Shown here: positions 39,335-49,174 of the stretch, in pieces
How the letters are laid out: each line of letters begins with the position of its first letter
Numbering within the stretch: the first letter of the stretch is position 1
NCBI RefSeq assembly: GCF_004346185.1
Contig: NZ_SMAI01000014.1
Span: forward strand, 62,001 to 126,000
Length of the DNA stretch: 64,000 nucleotides
DNA from: Aquabacter spiritensis
GTDB taxonomy: Bacteria > Pseudomonadota > Alphaproteobacteria > Rhizobiales > Xanthobacteraceae
Direction of reading: 5' to 3'
Notes under the pieces: generated by a model
Told to the model about the DNA's origin: nothing
The model's database searches: none
Seen by the model: only the letters and a program-made list of their open reading frames with translations
Program-made: the position numbers and the translations under genes

Positions 39335-40594
39335 ATGTTGATGACCTCGATCTGGGCGGCCACCGCGGATCCCGCCCCTGAAACGCCCTCGCTCGACGCG
39401 GCCGCGGAGGCCGACGTCGCGATCGTCGGCGCCGGCTATACCGGCATCGCCGCCGCCCTCCGCCTCGCGGCGGGCGGCGCGCGCGTCGTCGTCCTCGATG
39501 CCGGCGAACCCGGCGCCGGGGCGAGCGGGCGTAATGGCGGCCAGGTCATTCCCGGCCTGAAATACGATCCCGACGAACTCGCCGCTTTTTATGGCGAGGC
39601 CGGCGTCGCCTTTGTCGGGGCGACGGCGGATCTGGTGTTCGACCTCGTCGCCGCCCACGGCATCGCCTGCGATGCGGCGCGCGGCGGCTGGATCCAGCCG
39701 ACCCTCAAGCATGCCCATCTTCCGAAGCTGCACGCCCGCGCCGCCCAATGGGCGAAGCGCGGGGCGCCGGTGGACATCCTCGATGCCGGCGCGACCGCGC
39801 GCCTCACGGGCAGCGCGGCCTTTGTCGGCGGCTGGATCGACCGGCGGGCCGGGCGGCTGCACCCGCTCAATTACATGCGCGGCCTGCTGCGCGCGGCCCT
39901 GGGCGCCGGCGTGCGCATCCACGGCTTCAGCCGCGCCACCGGCCTGCGGCGGGCGGGCGGGCGCTGGCGTCTTGCGACCTCCGCGGGGCCGGAGGTCACC
40001 GCCGCGCAGGTTCTGATCGCGACCAACGGCTATACCGACGATCTCTGGCCGCGCCTGAAGCAGACGGTCATCCCCGCCAATTCCTTCCAGGTTGCGACCA
40101 GTCCGCTCGATCCGGCGGTGCTGCGCCGCGTTCTGCCGGAGGGCAGCGTCGTCTCGGACAGCCGGCGGGTGGCGAATTATTTCCGCATCGGACCGGGCGG
40201 GCGGCTGATGATGGGCGGGCGCGGCTCGTTCGCCGAGCCCCGCACCGCCGCCGATTTTGCCGCGCTCGGACCTGCCGTCGCGGCTTTCTTTCCGGACCTC
40301 GCCGACGTGCCGCTGGAATTCGGCTGGGCGGGCCGGATCGCGCTCACCCGCGATTTCCTGCCCCATGTCCACCAGCCCGCACCCGGGATCACGATCGCGC
40401 TCGGCTATAACGGACGCGGCGTCGCTTTGGCGAGCGCGCTCGGCACCGCGCTCGGCGCGCATCTCCTCGATCCCACCGCCCCGCTGCCGCTGAAGCTGAC
40501 GGACATCTCGCCTTTGCCGCTGCATCCGCTGCACCGGTATTATGCGACGGCGATGATTCATTATTACCGGCTGCGCGACCGGCTCGAGCGGTGA
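39335..40594 (+). CDS. FAD-dependent oxidoreductase, DadA/PuuB type
   Basis: 419 residues of the DAO family. The N-terminal ADP-binding Rossmann motif is VAIVGAGYTGIAAALRLA near residue 28, followed by GASGRNGGQVIPG as in gamma-glutamylputrescine oxidase (PuuB). The C-terminal region has GWAGRIALTRDFLPHV and ITIALGYNGRGVALA, the family FAD-binding end. It probably oxidises an amine or amino acid taken up by the neighbouring importer. An ATG at 39341 is an alternative start. Confidence 0.9.
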   Translation: MLMTSIWAATADPAPETPSLDAAAEADVAIVGAGYTGIAAALRLAAGGARVVVLDAGEPGAGASGRNGGQVIPGLKYDPDELAAFYGEAGVAFVGATADLVFDLVAAHGIACDAARGGWIQPTLKHAHLPKLHARAAQWAKRGAPVDILDAGATARLTGSAAFVGGWIDRRAGRLHPLNYMRGLLRAALGAGVRIHGFSRATGLRRAGGRWRLATSAGPEVTAAQVLIATNGYTDDLWPRLKQTVIPANSFQVATSPLDPAVLRRVLPEGSVVSDSRRVANYFRIGPGGRLMMGGRGSFAEPRTAADFAALGPAVAAFFPDLADVPLEFGWAGRIALTRDFLPHVHQPAPGITIALGYNGRGVALASALGTALGAHLLDPTAPLPLKLTDISPLPLHPLHRYYATAMIHYYRLRDRLER

Positions 40595-40730
40595 AGGCGG
40601 GCGCCGCGCCGCCGTAATATGCGGACGCAATTGTTGAACGCAGGACACGGCTCGGGACGGCCGTCCGTCTCGCGCCCGACCCGCATCCCGTGATAGAGCC
40701 GACCACAACGTCTCAGGAGCGAGGGTTCAC

Positions 40731-41726
40731 ATGGCGTATCAGCCGGCTGCCGAGGCCGTTCGGCCCCTGCGTGTGGGGGTGACGGGGATCGGCATCATGG
40801 GCTCCAACCATGCCCGGGTTCTGTCGCAACTGCCTGGCGCGGAGCTTGTCGCGGTCGCCGATCCCGACCGGGCGCAGGCCGAGCGCGTCGCCGGCTTTCT
40901 CGGCTGTGGCGCCGTCACCGACCACCGCGCGCTGCTCGATCTCGGCTTGGACGCCGTGATCGTCGCCGCGCCGACCCATCTGCATCATCCCATCGCCCTC
41001 GACGTGATCGCGTCCGGCACCTCCGTTTTGGTGGAAAAGCCGGTGGCCTCGACCGTCGCCGAAGGCCGCGAGATCGTCGCCGCCGCCGACCGCCGCAAGG
41101 TCACTTTGATGATCGGCCATGTCGAGCGCTTCAACCCGGCGGTCCAGGCGGTCAAGGACGCGATCGCGGGCGAGGAATTGCTGTCGATCGCCATCACGCG
41201 GGTCGGCCCGTTTCCCCCGCGCATGTCCAATGTCGGCGTCGTCATCGATCTGGCGGTGCACGACATCGACCTGATCCGCTGGTTCACCGGCTCCGACATC
41301 GTCGAGGTGCAGCCCCAGACCTCCTCGGCCATGGCCGAGCGGGAGGACATCGCGCTGCTCCAGTTCCGCACCGCCTCCGGCGTGCTCGCCCACATCAACA
41401 CCAATTGGCTGACGCCGTTCAAGGCGCGCACCGTCCATGTCGCGACGCGCAAGAAATACGTCATCGGCGATCTTCTGACCCGCCAGGTGACCGAGTGCTT
41501 CGACTATCGCCCCGACGGCTCCTATTCCATGCGCCATCTGCCGGTCGCCTATGCCGAACCGCTGCGCGCCGAGCTGGAGCAATTCCTCTCCGCGGTGCGC
41601 ACCGGGCGGCCGCCGGCGGTGACGGGCGACGAAGGCGTGGCCAGCCTCGAAATCGCCATTTCCTGCCTGACCGGCCGCTCGGAAGGGAGCTTCCGCTCCG
41701 CCGATCTGCGCCGCGCCACCGGCTGA
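40731..41726 (+). CDS. Gfo/Idh/MocA-family dehydrogenase
   Basis: 331 residues: NAD(P)-binding fold with VGVTGIGIMGSNHARVL, the catalytic-loop motif VEKPVA near residue 103, and a C-terminal domain with the catalytic-region VVIDLAVHDIDLIRWFTG. Members oxidise sugars or nucleotide sugars; the pairing with the DegT aminotransferase suggests a WbpB-like UDP-sugar 3-dehydrogenase for an amino sugar of polysaccharide. The next gene lies 14-38 bases on. Confidence 0.9.
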   Translation: MAYQPAAEAVRPLRVGVTGIGIMGSNHARVLSQLPGAELVAVADPDRAQAERVAGFLGCGAVTDHRALLDLGLDAVIVAAPTHLHHPIALDVIASGTSVLVEKPVASTVAEGREIVAAADRRKVTLMIGHVERFNPAVQAVKDAIAGEELLSIAITRVGPFPPRMSNVGVVIDLAVHDIDLIRWFTGSDIVEVQPQTSSAMAEREDIALLQFRTASGVLAHINTNWLTPFKARTVHVATRKKYVIGDLLTRQVTECFDYRPDGSYSMRHLPVAYAEPLRAELEQFLSAVRTGRPPAVTGDEGVASLEIAISCLTGRSEGSFRSADLRRATG

Positions 41727-41764
41727 CCCGGGCGACCCTGATGACCTCCCACGTAAAGAGCGCG

Positions 41765-42886
41765 ATGACCCCCATTCCCTTCATCGACGTCGCGGCCCAG
41801 CGCGCCCGGCTCGGTGCCCGCATCGACCGGGCCGTCGGCGCCGTCCTCGACAGCTGCCGCTTCGTGAACGGCCCGGAAGTGGCGATCCTCGAGGAGCAGC
41901 TCGCGGCCTTCGCCGGCGCGCGGCATGCGGTCGCCTGCGCCAGCGGCACCGACGCTCTGGCCATGCTTCTGATGGCCTGGGGAATCAAAGCGGGCGACGC
42001 GGTCTTCTGCCCGGCCTTCACCTTCTGCGCCACCGCCGAAGTGGTGCCCTGGGTCGGCGCGACCCCGGTCTTCGTCGACGTGAAGGCCGACACGTTCAAC
42101 ATGGATGCCGACAGCCTTGACCGCGCGGTCGCGGTCGCCAAGGCGCAGGGCCTGACGCCGCGCGTCGTGATCCCGGTCGATTTGTTCGGCCAGGCGGCCG
42201 ATTACGACGCCATCCTTCCCGTCGCCGAACGGCACGGGCTGAAGGTGCTGTGCGACACCGCGCAGGGCTTCGGCGCGGCGTGGCGCGGACGGCGCACCGG
42301 CAGCATCGGCGATGCCTCGGCCACCTCCTTCTTTCCGGCCAAGCCGCTCGGCTGCTATGGCGACGGCGGCGCCGTCTTCACCGACGACGACGCCTTGCTG
42401 CCGATCCTGAAAAGCGTGCGCGAGCACGGCCAGGGCACCGACAAATACGAGAATGTCCGCATCGGCATGACCGCCCGGCTGGACACGATCCAGGCTGCGA
42501 TCCTTCTGGAGAAGCTGGATATTTTCGAGGGCGAGATCGCCGCCCGCCAAGCCGTGGCGGCACGCTACAACACCCTGCTCGCCGATGTCGCGACGGTGCC
42601 CGTCCTCGCCGAGGGCGCAACCTCGGTCTGGGCGCAATACACCATTCGTCTCGCCCCCGGCCGACGCGACGCGCTCGCCGAGGCCCTGAAGGCGGACGGG
42701 GTTCCGACCGCGGTCTATTATCGGATCCCGATGCACCGCCAGCCGGCCTACAGCGCCTTCCCGGGAGACGCGCTGCCGGTGTCCGAGGCGCTGTGCGCGG
42801 AGGTCATCAGCCTTCCCATGCACGCGTATCTCGACGAAGCGACGCAGGACCGCATCGTCGCGGCGGTCCGTCGGGCGCTGGCCTGA
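41765..42886 (+). CDS. DegT/DnrJ/EryC1/StrS-family aminotransferase
   Basis: PLP-dependent sugar aminotransferase, 373 residues from the ATG at 41765 (AAAGAG upstream); the ATG at 41741 would add eight residues. Family motifs: PFIDVAAQ at the start, ACASGTDALAMLL, CPAFTFCATA, DTAQGFGAAWRG, SFFPAKPLGCYGDGGA with the PLP lysine (FFPAKPLG) and a YYRIPMHRQPAY ending. With the preceding dehydrogenase it likely makes an aminated nucleotide sugar. Confidence 0.93.
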   Translation: MTPIPFIDVAAQRARLGARIDRAVGAVLDSCRFVNGPEVAILEEQLAAFAGARHAVACASGTDALAMLLMAWGIKAGDAVFCPAFTFCATAEVVPWVGATPVFVDVKADTFNMDADSLDRAVAVAKAQGLTPRVVIPVDLFGQAADYDAILPVAERHGLKVLCDTAQGFGAAWRGRRTGSIGDASATSFFPAKPLGCYGDGGAVFTDDDALLPILKSVREHGQGTDKYENVRIGMTARLDTIQAAILLEKLDIFEGEIAARQAVAARYNTLLADVATVPVLAEGATSVWAQYTIRLAPGRRDALAEALKADGVPTAVYYRIPMHRQPAYSAFPGDALPVSEALCAEVISLPMHAYLDEATQDRIVAAVRRALA

Positions 42887-43074
42887 GCGTTCCGCGGCGC
42901 GGCGGACATGGCGGGCGCGGACGTGCTCTTCTGGGCGGATCGATCCGCCCGGCCGGCGGCGCCAAGTGAAAGCTAAGATACGGCCTCTAAATCGAGAGAC
43001 CGGCGCGCGGATCTGGCGTTCACCCTGATCGGATCCGGCTCTACCCTCGTCAGACACTGCGAATCGGCGGGCCC

Positions 43075-44637
43075 ATGTTCCGTTCCATCCTTTCGGTCGG
43101 CGGACTGACGCTGCTCTCGCGCCTCGCCGGCTTTGTGCGGGACGTGATCATGGCGGCGGTGCTGGGCGCCGGCCCGGTCGCCGATGCCTTTCTCGTCGCC
43201 TTCCGCCTGCCGAACCATTTCCGCGCGATCTTCGCGGAAGGGGCCTTCAACGCCGCCTTCGTCCCGACCTATGCCCGTCTGCGCGAACAAGGTGGTCCGG
43301 GGGCGGGGCGGGGCTTCGCGGACGAGATCCTGACCGCAATGGCGCTGCTTCACGGCGTCCTTCTCGCGCTCGCGCTGGCTTTCACCCCGCAATTCGTCGG
43401 CCTCCTCGCCCCCGGCCTCGCGGAGGACGGCGCAAGGTTCGATCTGGCGGTGACACTGACCCGCATCACCTTCCCCTATCTCGCTTTGATCTCCGTCGCG
43501 ACGCTGATCTCCGGCGCCCTCAACGCCTCGAACCGGTTCGCCATGGCGGCGGCGGCCCCGATCCTGCTGAATGTCTGCATGATCGGCACCCTGCTCGGCG
43601 CCGCGCTGTTCCCGACCGCCGGCCATGCCGCCGCCTGGGGCGTCCTCGCTTCGGGGGTGCTGCAGGTGATCGTCCTCGCCTGGGATGCCGAGCGCGCGGG
43701 CATCGGCCTGCGCTTTTCGGTGCCGCGGCTCGATCCCGGCACGCGCCGCTTCCTGAAGGCGCTCGGCCCGGCCATTATCGGCTCGGCGGGGGTGCAGATC
43801 GCGCTGTTCGCCGACACGATCATCGCCACCTTCCTGCCCTCTGGCGCGCTCTCGGCGCTCTATTATGCCGACCGCATCAACCAATTGCCGATCGGTGTCG
43901 TCGGCATCGCGGTCGGCACCGTGCTGCTGCCGGAAATGTCGCGCCGGCTCGCCGCCGGCGACGATGCCGGGGCGGCGCACGCGCAGGCCCGCGCGATCGA
44001 ATTCGCCGTGCTGCTCGCCGCGCCCTTCGTGGTCGCCTCGCTGCTCATTCCCGATCTCACCATGCGCGCATTGTTCGCGCGCGGCGCCTTCACGGCGGGC
44101 GATGCGGCGGCCGCGGCGGCGACGCTCCAGGCCTATGCGGTCGGGCTGTTCGCCTTCGTCGTCCTGCGGGCCTTCATCGCGCCGTTTCATGCGCGCAGCG
44201 ACACGACGACGCCGATGATCGCCTCGCTGAGCGCGGTGGCCGTCAATGTCGCCTTGAAGCTTGTTTTGGTGGGGGCGCTCGCCCAGGTCGGGCTCGCGCT
44301 CGCGACCGCGATCGGCGGCTGGATCAATCTCGGCCTGCTCATCCTGTTCGCGCGGCGGCGGGGCCTGCCGCTCGGCGACAGCCGGCTCGCCGGGCGGCTC
44401 GTGCGGCTCCTGCTGTGCGCGCTGGTTCTGGCGGGAACGCTCGTCCTGGTCGAGCCGTACGCGCGCAGCCTCGCGGCGCGGCTCGCCTTCGGACGTGAGG
44501 AGGTCGTTCTGGCGCTGGTCGTCTTTGCCGGCGGCCTGGTCTATGCCCTTGCCGTGGCGGTACTTCTCGGCCGGCAGGTGATCGCGCCGCTGCTCGCCCG
44601 CCGCGCCAAGCCCCCGCCGCCGCCCCCCGCGAATTGA
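43075..44637 (+). CDS. murJ: Lipid II flippase MurJ
   Basis: 520 residues, about 14 membrane helices of the MVF/MATE-like superfamily. N terminus MFRSILSVGGLTLLSRLAGFVRDVIMA and FRLPNHFRAIFAEGAFNAAFVP are MurJ hallmarks with the essential charged residues. It flips lipid II across the inner membrane for peptidoglycan synthesis. It ends in an alanine/proline-rich tail and lies 137 bases before the RND operon. Confidence 0.96.
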   Translation: MFRSILSVGGLTLLSRLAGFVRDVIMAAVLGAGPVADAFLVAFRLPNHFRAIFAEGAFNAAFVPTYARLREQGGPGAGRGFADEILTAMALLHGVLLALALAFTPQFVGLLAPGLAEDGARFDLAVTLTRITFPYLALISVATLISGALNASNRFAMAAAAPILLNVCMIGTLLGAALFPTAGHAAAWGVLASGVLQVIVLAWDAERAGIGLRFSVPRLDPGTRRFLKALGPAIIGSAGVQIALFADTIIATFLPSGALSALYYADRINQLPIGVVGIAVGTVLLPEMSRRLAAGDDAGAAHAQARAIEFAVLLAAPFVVASLLIPDLTMRALFARGAFTAGDAAAAAATLQAYAVGLFAFVVLRAFIAPFHARSDTTTPMIASLSAVAVNVALKLVLVGALAQVGLALATAIGGWINLGLLILFARRRGLPLGDSRLAGRLVRLLLCALVLAGTLVLVEPYARSLAARLAFGREEVVLALVVFAGGLVYALAVAVLLGRQVIAPLLARRAKPPPPPPAN

Positions 44638-44774
44638 TCGAACCGGGCATTTTGCATTGCGAAGAGCTGTGCTATTCGACCGCAGCGGAAGCGGCTTCGA
44701 CGGTTGCGGGAGGCGCCGCGCTTCGCTCAGACACCCCCTCGTGGCGCCTTTGGCGCGCGATCGGAGCCGTTCCC

Positions 44775-45965
44775 ATGTTGGTCCCCCCGCGCCTGTCCGC
44801 AGCCCTTCTTCCGTTCGCCGCCGCTTTGCTTCTCGCCGCCTGCGGGCAGCCGCAGCAGCAGCAGCAGGCCGCTCCGCCGCCGCCGACCGTGACGGTCGCG
44901 AAGCCGCAGACCCGAACCATCACCGAGTATGACGAATATGTCGGCCGCTTCGTCGCCATCAACCATGTGATGGTGAATGCGCGGGTCTCGGGCTATCTCG
45001 ACAAGATCAGCTTCACCGACGGCCAGATGGTGAAGGAAGGCGACCTCCTCTTCACGCTGGACCAGCGGCCCTACAAGATCGCGCTCGATCTGGCCCAGGC
45101 CAATCTCGCCCAGGCCAAGGCCAATCTCGACTTCGCGACCACCGATCTCGAGCGCGCGCGCAGCCTGCTCGAAGACCGCAATTCGACCGCCATCTCCAAG
45201 CAGACCTTCGACCAGCGCACCCAATCCCAGCGCACCGCCGCCGCGACCGTGCAGGCCCAGGAGGCCACTGTCGCCCAGGCGCGGCTCGATCTGCAATTCA
45301 CCGAATTGAAGGCGCCGGTCGGCGGCCGCATCGGCGACCGGCGGGTATCGGTGGGCAATTATGTCATCGGCGGCGCCGGTGCGACGCCGACCCTGCTCGC
45401 CGTCATCGTGTCGATGGATCCGATCTATTTCGAGTTCACCTTCGACGAAGGATCGCTCCTGCGCTACCAGCGCATGGCCGGCGACGTCGCGGGGGCACCG
45501 GTCGATCTGAAACTGATCGACGACACCGGCTGGCCCTATAAGGGCAAAATGGACTTCCTGAACAATGTCGTCGACCGCGAGACCGGGACGATCCGCGGCC
45601 GCGCCATCTTCGACAACAAGACCGATCTGTTCCGGCCGGGCGTTTTCGGCCGTATCCGGATCGCCTCGACGCCGCCTTATCAGGCGCTGACCGTGCCCGA
45701 CACGGCGATCGGCAGCCAGCAGCTTCAGAAGTTCGTCTATGTGCTCGGGCCGGAAAATGTCATCCAGGTGCGGCCCGTGGTGCTGGGGCCGCTCGAAGGC
45801 GACCGGCGCGTCGTGAAATCCGGCCTCGGCCCGGACGACGTGCTGGTGGTCAACGGCCTGATGCGGGTGCGTCCCGGGGTCAAGGTGACGCCGCAGGAGG
45901 AGAAGCCGCCGCAGGCCGGCCCGGCCGAGGCCAAGGCCGGGTCGCCCGCGACCCCGGCGAAGTGA
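44775..45965 (+). CDS. RND efflux periplasmic adaptor, AcrA/MexA type
   Basis: 396 residues. Lipoprotein signal with the lipobox LLAACG and a run of five glutamines, then the membrane-fusion-protein pattern: lipoyl half VMVNARVSGYLDKISF, long alpha-hairpin with repeated alanines near residues 95-160, second lipoyl half FTELKAPVGGRI. Links the inner-membrane pump to an outer-membrane channel not encoded here. The ATG at 44775 has GGAG upstream. The frame reaches back to 44634 but that extension lacks the lipobox position. Ten bases separate it from the pump gene. Confidence 0.93.
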   Translation: MLVPPRLSAALLPFAAALLLAACGQPQQQQQAAPPPPTVTVAKPQTRTITEYDEYVGRFVAINHVMVNARVSGYLDKISFTDGQMVKEGDLLFTLDQRPYKIALDLAQANLAQAKANLDFATTDLERARSLLEDRNSTAISKQTFDQRTQSQRTAAATVQAQEATVAQARLDLQFTELKAPVGGRIGDRRVSVGNYVIGGAGATPTLLAVIVSMDPIYFEFTFDEGSLLRYQRMAGDVAGAPVDLKLIDDTGWPYKGKMDFLNNVVDRETGTIRGRAIFDNKTDLFRPGVFGRIRIASTPPYQALTVPDTAIGSQQLQKFVYVLGPENVIQVRPVVLGPLEGDRRVVKSGLGPDDVLVVNGLMRVRPGVKVTPQEEKPPQAGPAEAKAGSPATPAK

Positions 45966-45975
45966 GGGGGGCACC

Positions 45976-48900
45976 ATGCGCCTGTCTCACTTCTTCATCG
46001 ACCGGCCGATCTTCGCCTGGGTCGTTTCCATCATCGTGCTGATCCTCGGGGCGGTCTCCTATCTCCGCCTCCCGGTCGCGCAATATCCCGAGATCGCCCC
46101 GCCGGTGATCAACGTCACCGGCCAATATCCCGGCGCCAGCGCCGAGACGGTGGCCGAGACCGTCGTCGCGCCGATCGAGCAGCAGATCAACGGCGTCGAG
46201 GGGATGATCTACATCTCCTCCAACTCCACCGCCGACGGCCGCTTCTCGATCGCCGTGACGTTCGATCTCGGCACCGATCTCGACATCGCCCAGGTCCAGG
46301 TCCAGAACCGGGTGGCGATCGCCCAGCCGCGCCTGCCGCAGGAGGTGCAGCAGATCGGCGTCATCACCGCCAAGAGTTCGCCGGATCTGATGCTCGTCGT
46401 GAGCCTCTATTCGCCGGACGCCTCGCGCGATCCGCTGTTCATCTCCAACGTCGCCAACGTCCAGATCAAGGACGTGCTGTCGCGCATCGACGGCGTCGGT
46501 TCGATCACCGTGTTCGGCGGCCGCGACTATGCCATGCAGGTCTGGCTCGATCCGACGCGGCTGCAGACCCTCAATCTCACCGCCGGGGACGTCGTCGCCG
46601 CGCTGCGGGCGCAGAACGTCCAGGTCGCATCCGGCGTGCTGAACCAGCCGCCGGTGCCGGAGCAGCGCGCCTTCCAGGTGGCGGTGCGCACGCTCGGCCG
46701 CCTCTCGGATCCGACCGAGTTCGGCAATGTCGTCATCAAGCAGACCGCGACCGCTTTGGTGCGCCTGAAGGATGTCGCCCGGGTGGAGATATCCGCCCAG
46801 GACTATGCCTCGACCTCCTATCTCGACAAGGACCTGTCGATCTCGCTCGGCGTGTTCCAGCGGCCGGGCTCCAACGCGCTCGCCACCGGCAATGCGGTGG
46901 TGGCGGCGATGGAGCAGCTCGGCAAGGACCTGCCGACGGGGGTCAAATACGCGATCTATTACAACCCGACCCAGTTCATCCAGCAGTCGGTCGAGGCGGT
47001 CATCCACACCATCGTCGAGGCGATCGTCCTCGTCGTGCTCGTGGTGATCCTGTTCCTCCAATCCTGGCGCGCCGCGATCATCCCGATCGTCGCCATCCCG
47101 ATCTCACTGGTCGGCACTTTCTTCTTCATGTCACTGTTCGGCTTCTCGCTGAACAATCTGTCGCTGTTCGGATTGGTCCTGGCGATCGGCATCGTCGTCG
47201 ATGACGCGATCGTGGTGGTGGAAAATGTCGAGCGCAACATCGCGGCGGGCATGTCGCCGCGCGATGCCTCCTACCGCACCATGGACGAGGTCGGCGGCGC
47301 CTTGGTCGCGATCTCCCTGGTCCTGTCCTCGGTGTTCATCCCGAGCGCCTTCATCACCGGCATTTCCGGCCAGTTCTACCGGCAGTTCGCGCTCACCATC
47401 GCGGGCTCGACGCTGATCTCGCTGCTGGTCTCGCTCACCTTGTCGCCGGCCATGTGTGCGCTGCTGCTGAAGCCGCACCGCGAAGGCCACAAGGTGCCGT
47501 GGTACGCGCGGCCGGTCACCGGCTTCTTCCGGTTGTTCAATCGCGGCTTCGAGGGACTCGGCAACGGCTATGCCTGGCTCACCGGGCGGCTGGTCCGCGT
47601 CGTCGCGCTGATGCTCATCGTCTATGCCGGGATCGTGGCGTTCGGCGGCTATCTGTTCACGACGACGCCGCAGGGCTTCATTCCGCAGCAGGATCGTGGC
47701 TATCTCATCGTCGTCGCCCAATTGCCGCCCGGCGCCGCCATGCAGCGCACCGAGGCGGTGATGCAGCGCGCCGCCGATCAGGTGCTCGGCACGCCGGGCG
47801 TCGGCCATATCGTCAACATTGCCGGCTTTTCGGGCGCCACCTTCACCAACGCCCCCAATGCCGGCGCGATGTTCGTGATCCTGGAGCCGTTCAGCGAGCG
47901 CGGCGGCGATCCCACCCGCACCGCTTCGGCGGTGCAGGCGCAGTTGTTCCGCAAGCTCGCCTCGATCCAGGAGGCCCTGCTGATCGTGGTCCAGCCGCCG
48001 CCGGTGCAGGGCATCGGCAATGCCGGCGGGTTCCGGATGATGGTCGAGGACCGTTCCGGCGCGGGATATGCGGCGCTGCAGAACGCGGTGTATGCGATGA
48101 TGGGCGCGGCGGCGCAGACGCCGGGCCTGATGCAGGTCTTCTCGCTGTTCGAGACGTCGACGCCGCAAATGTATCTCGACATCGACCGCGCCAAGGCCCA
48201 GCTCCTGCGGGTCGACATGGGCAATGTCTTCCAGGCCCTCCAGACCTATATCGGGTCGAGTTACATCAATGATTTCAACCTGTTCACCCGCACCTTCCGG
48301 GTGCAGGTCCAGGCCGATGCGCCATTCCGGATGGATCCCAACGATCTGCTGAAGATCCGGGTGCGCAATTCCGAGGGGGAGACCGTGCCGATCGGCTCGT
48401 TCGCGACCCTCCACGACATTACCGGCCCGTACCGGGTGCCGCGCTACAATCTCTATCCAGCGGCCGAACTCGATGGGTCGCCGGCGCCCGGCTATTCGCA
48501 GGGCCAGGCGATGCAGATCATGCAGGGTCTCGCCGCACGGGTCCTGCCGCAGGGCTTCGCCTTTGAATGGACGGCTCTCGCCTACCAGCAGGAACGGGCG
48601 GGCAATACCGCGGTCTTCGCCTTCGCGCTCGGGGTGGTGTTCGTCTTCCTGGTCCTCGCGGCCCAGTATGAGAGCCTGACTCTGCCGCTGGCGGTCATCC
48701 TCATCGTGCCCATGTGTCTTGTCGCGGCGCTGATCGGCGTGCTGTTGCGGGGGCAGGACAACAACATCCTGACCCAGGTCGGGTTCATCGTGCTGATCGG
48801 CCTCGCGGCCAAGAACGCCATCCTGATCGTCGAGTTCGCCAAACAGCTCGAGGATCAGGGGCAGGGACGGCGCGAGGCGGCGGTCGAGGCGGCGCGGTTG

Positions 48901-49167
48901 CGCCTGCGGCCGATCGTGATGACTTCGCTCGCCTTCATCCTCGGCGTCGTGCCGCTGGTCTGGGCGATCGGGGCGGGCGCGGAATTGCGCCAGTCGCTCG
49001 GCACGGCGGTGTTCTCGGGCATGATCGGCGTGACCCTGTTCGGCCTCGTCTTCACCCCGGTCTTCTACGTCTTCGCGCGCTGGCTCGCCGGGTTCGGCGA
49101 GCGGCGCCGCGCCCTGCGGGCCGAGCGCGAGGCCGGTCCGGGCGATCATCCGGCGCCGGCGGAGTAG
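45976..49167 (+). CDS. RND efflux inner-membrane pump, HAE1 family
   Basis: 1063 residues, 12 membrane helices and two large periplasmic loops. It opens FIDRPIFAWVVSIIVLILGA, has GIVVDDAIVVVENVERN with the proton-relay aspartates in helix 4 and GFIVLIGLAAKNAILIVEFAK in the second half. Proton-driven export of drugs or other lipophilic compounds as a trimer with the adaptor; AcrB/MexF-like. No local regulator or outer-membrane factor is seen. Confidence 0.95.
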   Translation: MRLSHFFIDRPIFAWVVSIIVLILGAVSYLRLPVAQYPEIAPPVINVTGQYPGASAETVAETVVAPIEQQINGVEGMIYISSNSTADGRFSIAVTFDLGTDLDIAQVQVQNRVAIAQPRLPQEVQQIGVITAKSSPDLMLVVSLYSPDASRDPLFISNVANVQIKDVLSRIDGVGSITVFGGRDYAMQVWLDPTRLQTLNLTAGDVVAALRAQNVQVASGVLNQPPVPEQRAFQVAVRTLGRLSDPTEFGNVVIKQTATALVRLKDVARVEISAQDYASTSYLDKDLSISLGVFQRPGSNALATGNAVVAAMEQLGKDLPTGVKYAIYYNPTQFIQQSVEAVIHTIVEAIVLVVLVVILFLQSWRAAIIPIVAIPISLVGTFFFMSLFGFSLNNLSLFGLVLAIGIVVDDAIVVVENVERNIAAGMSPRDASYRTMDEVGGALVAISLVLSSVFIPSAFITGISGQFYRQFALTIAGSTLISLLVSLTLSPAMCALLLKPHREGHKVPWYARPVTGFFRLFNRGFEGLGNGYAWLTGRLVRVVALMLIVYAGIVAFGGYLFTTTPQGFIPQQDRGYLIVVAQLPPGAAMQRTEAVMQRAADQVLGTPGVGHIVNIAGFSGATFTNAPNAGAMFVILEPFSERGGDPTRTASAVQAQLFRKLASIQEALLIVVQPPPVQGIGNAGGFRMMVEDRSGAGYAALQNAVYAMMGAAAQTPGLMQVFSLFETSTPQMYLDIDRAKAQLLRVDMGNVFQALQTYIGSSYINDFNLFTRTFRVQVQADAPFRMDPNDLLKIRVRNSEGETVPIGSFATLHDITGPYRVPRYNLYPAAELDGSPAPGYSQGQAMQIMQGLAARVLPQGFAFEWTALAYQQERAGNTAVFAFALGVVFVFLVLAAQYESLTLPLAVILIVPMCLVAALIGVLLRGQDNNILTQVGFIVLIGLAAKNAILIVEFAKQLEDQGQGRREAAVEAARLRLRPIVMTSLAFILGVVPLVWAIGAGAELRQSLGTAVFSGMIGVTLFGLVFTPVFYVFARWLAGFGERRRALRAEREAGPGDHPAPAE

Positions 49168-49174
49168 AGAGATC

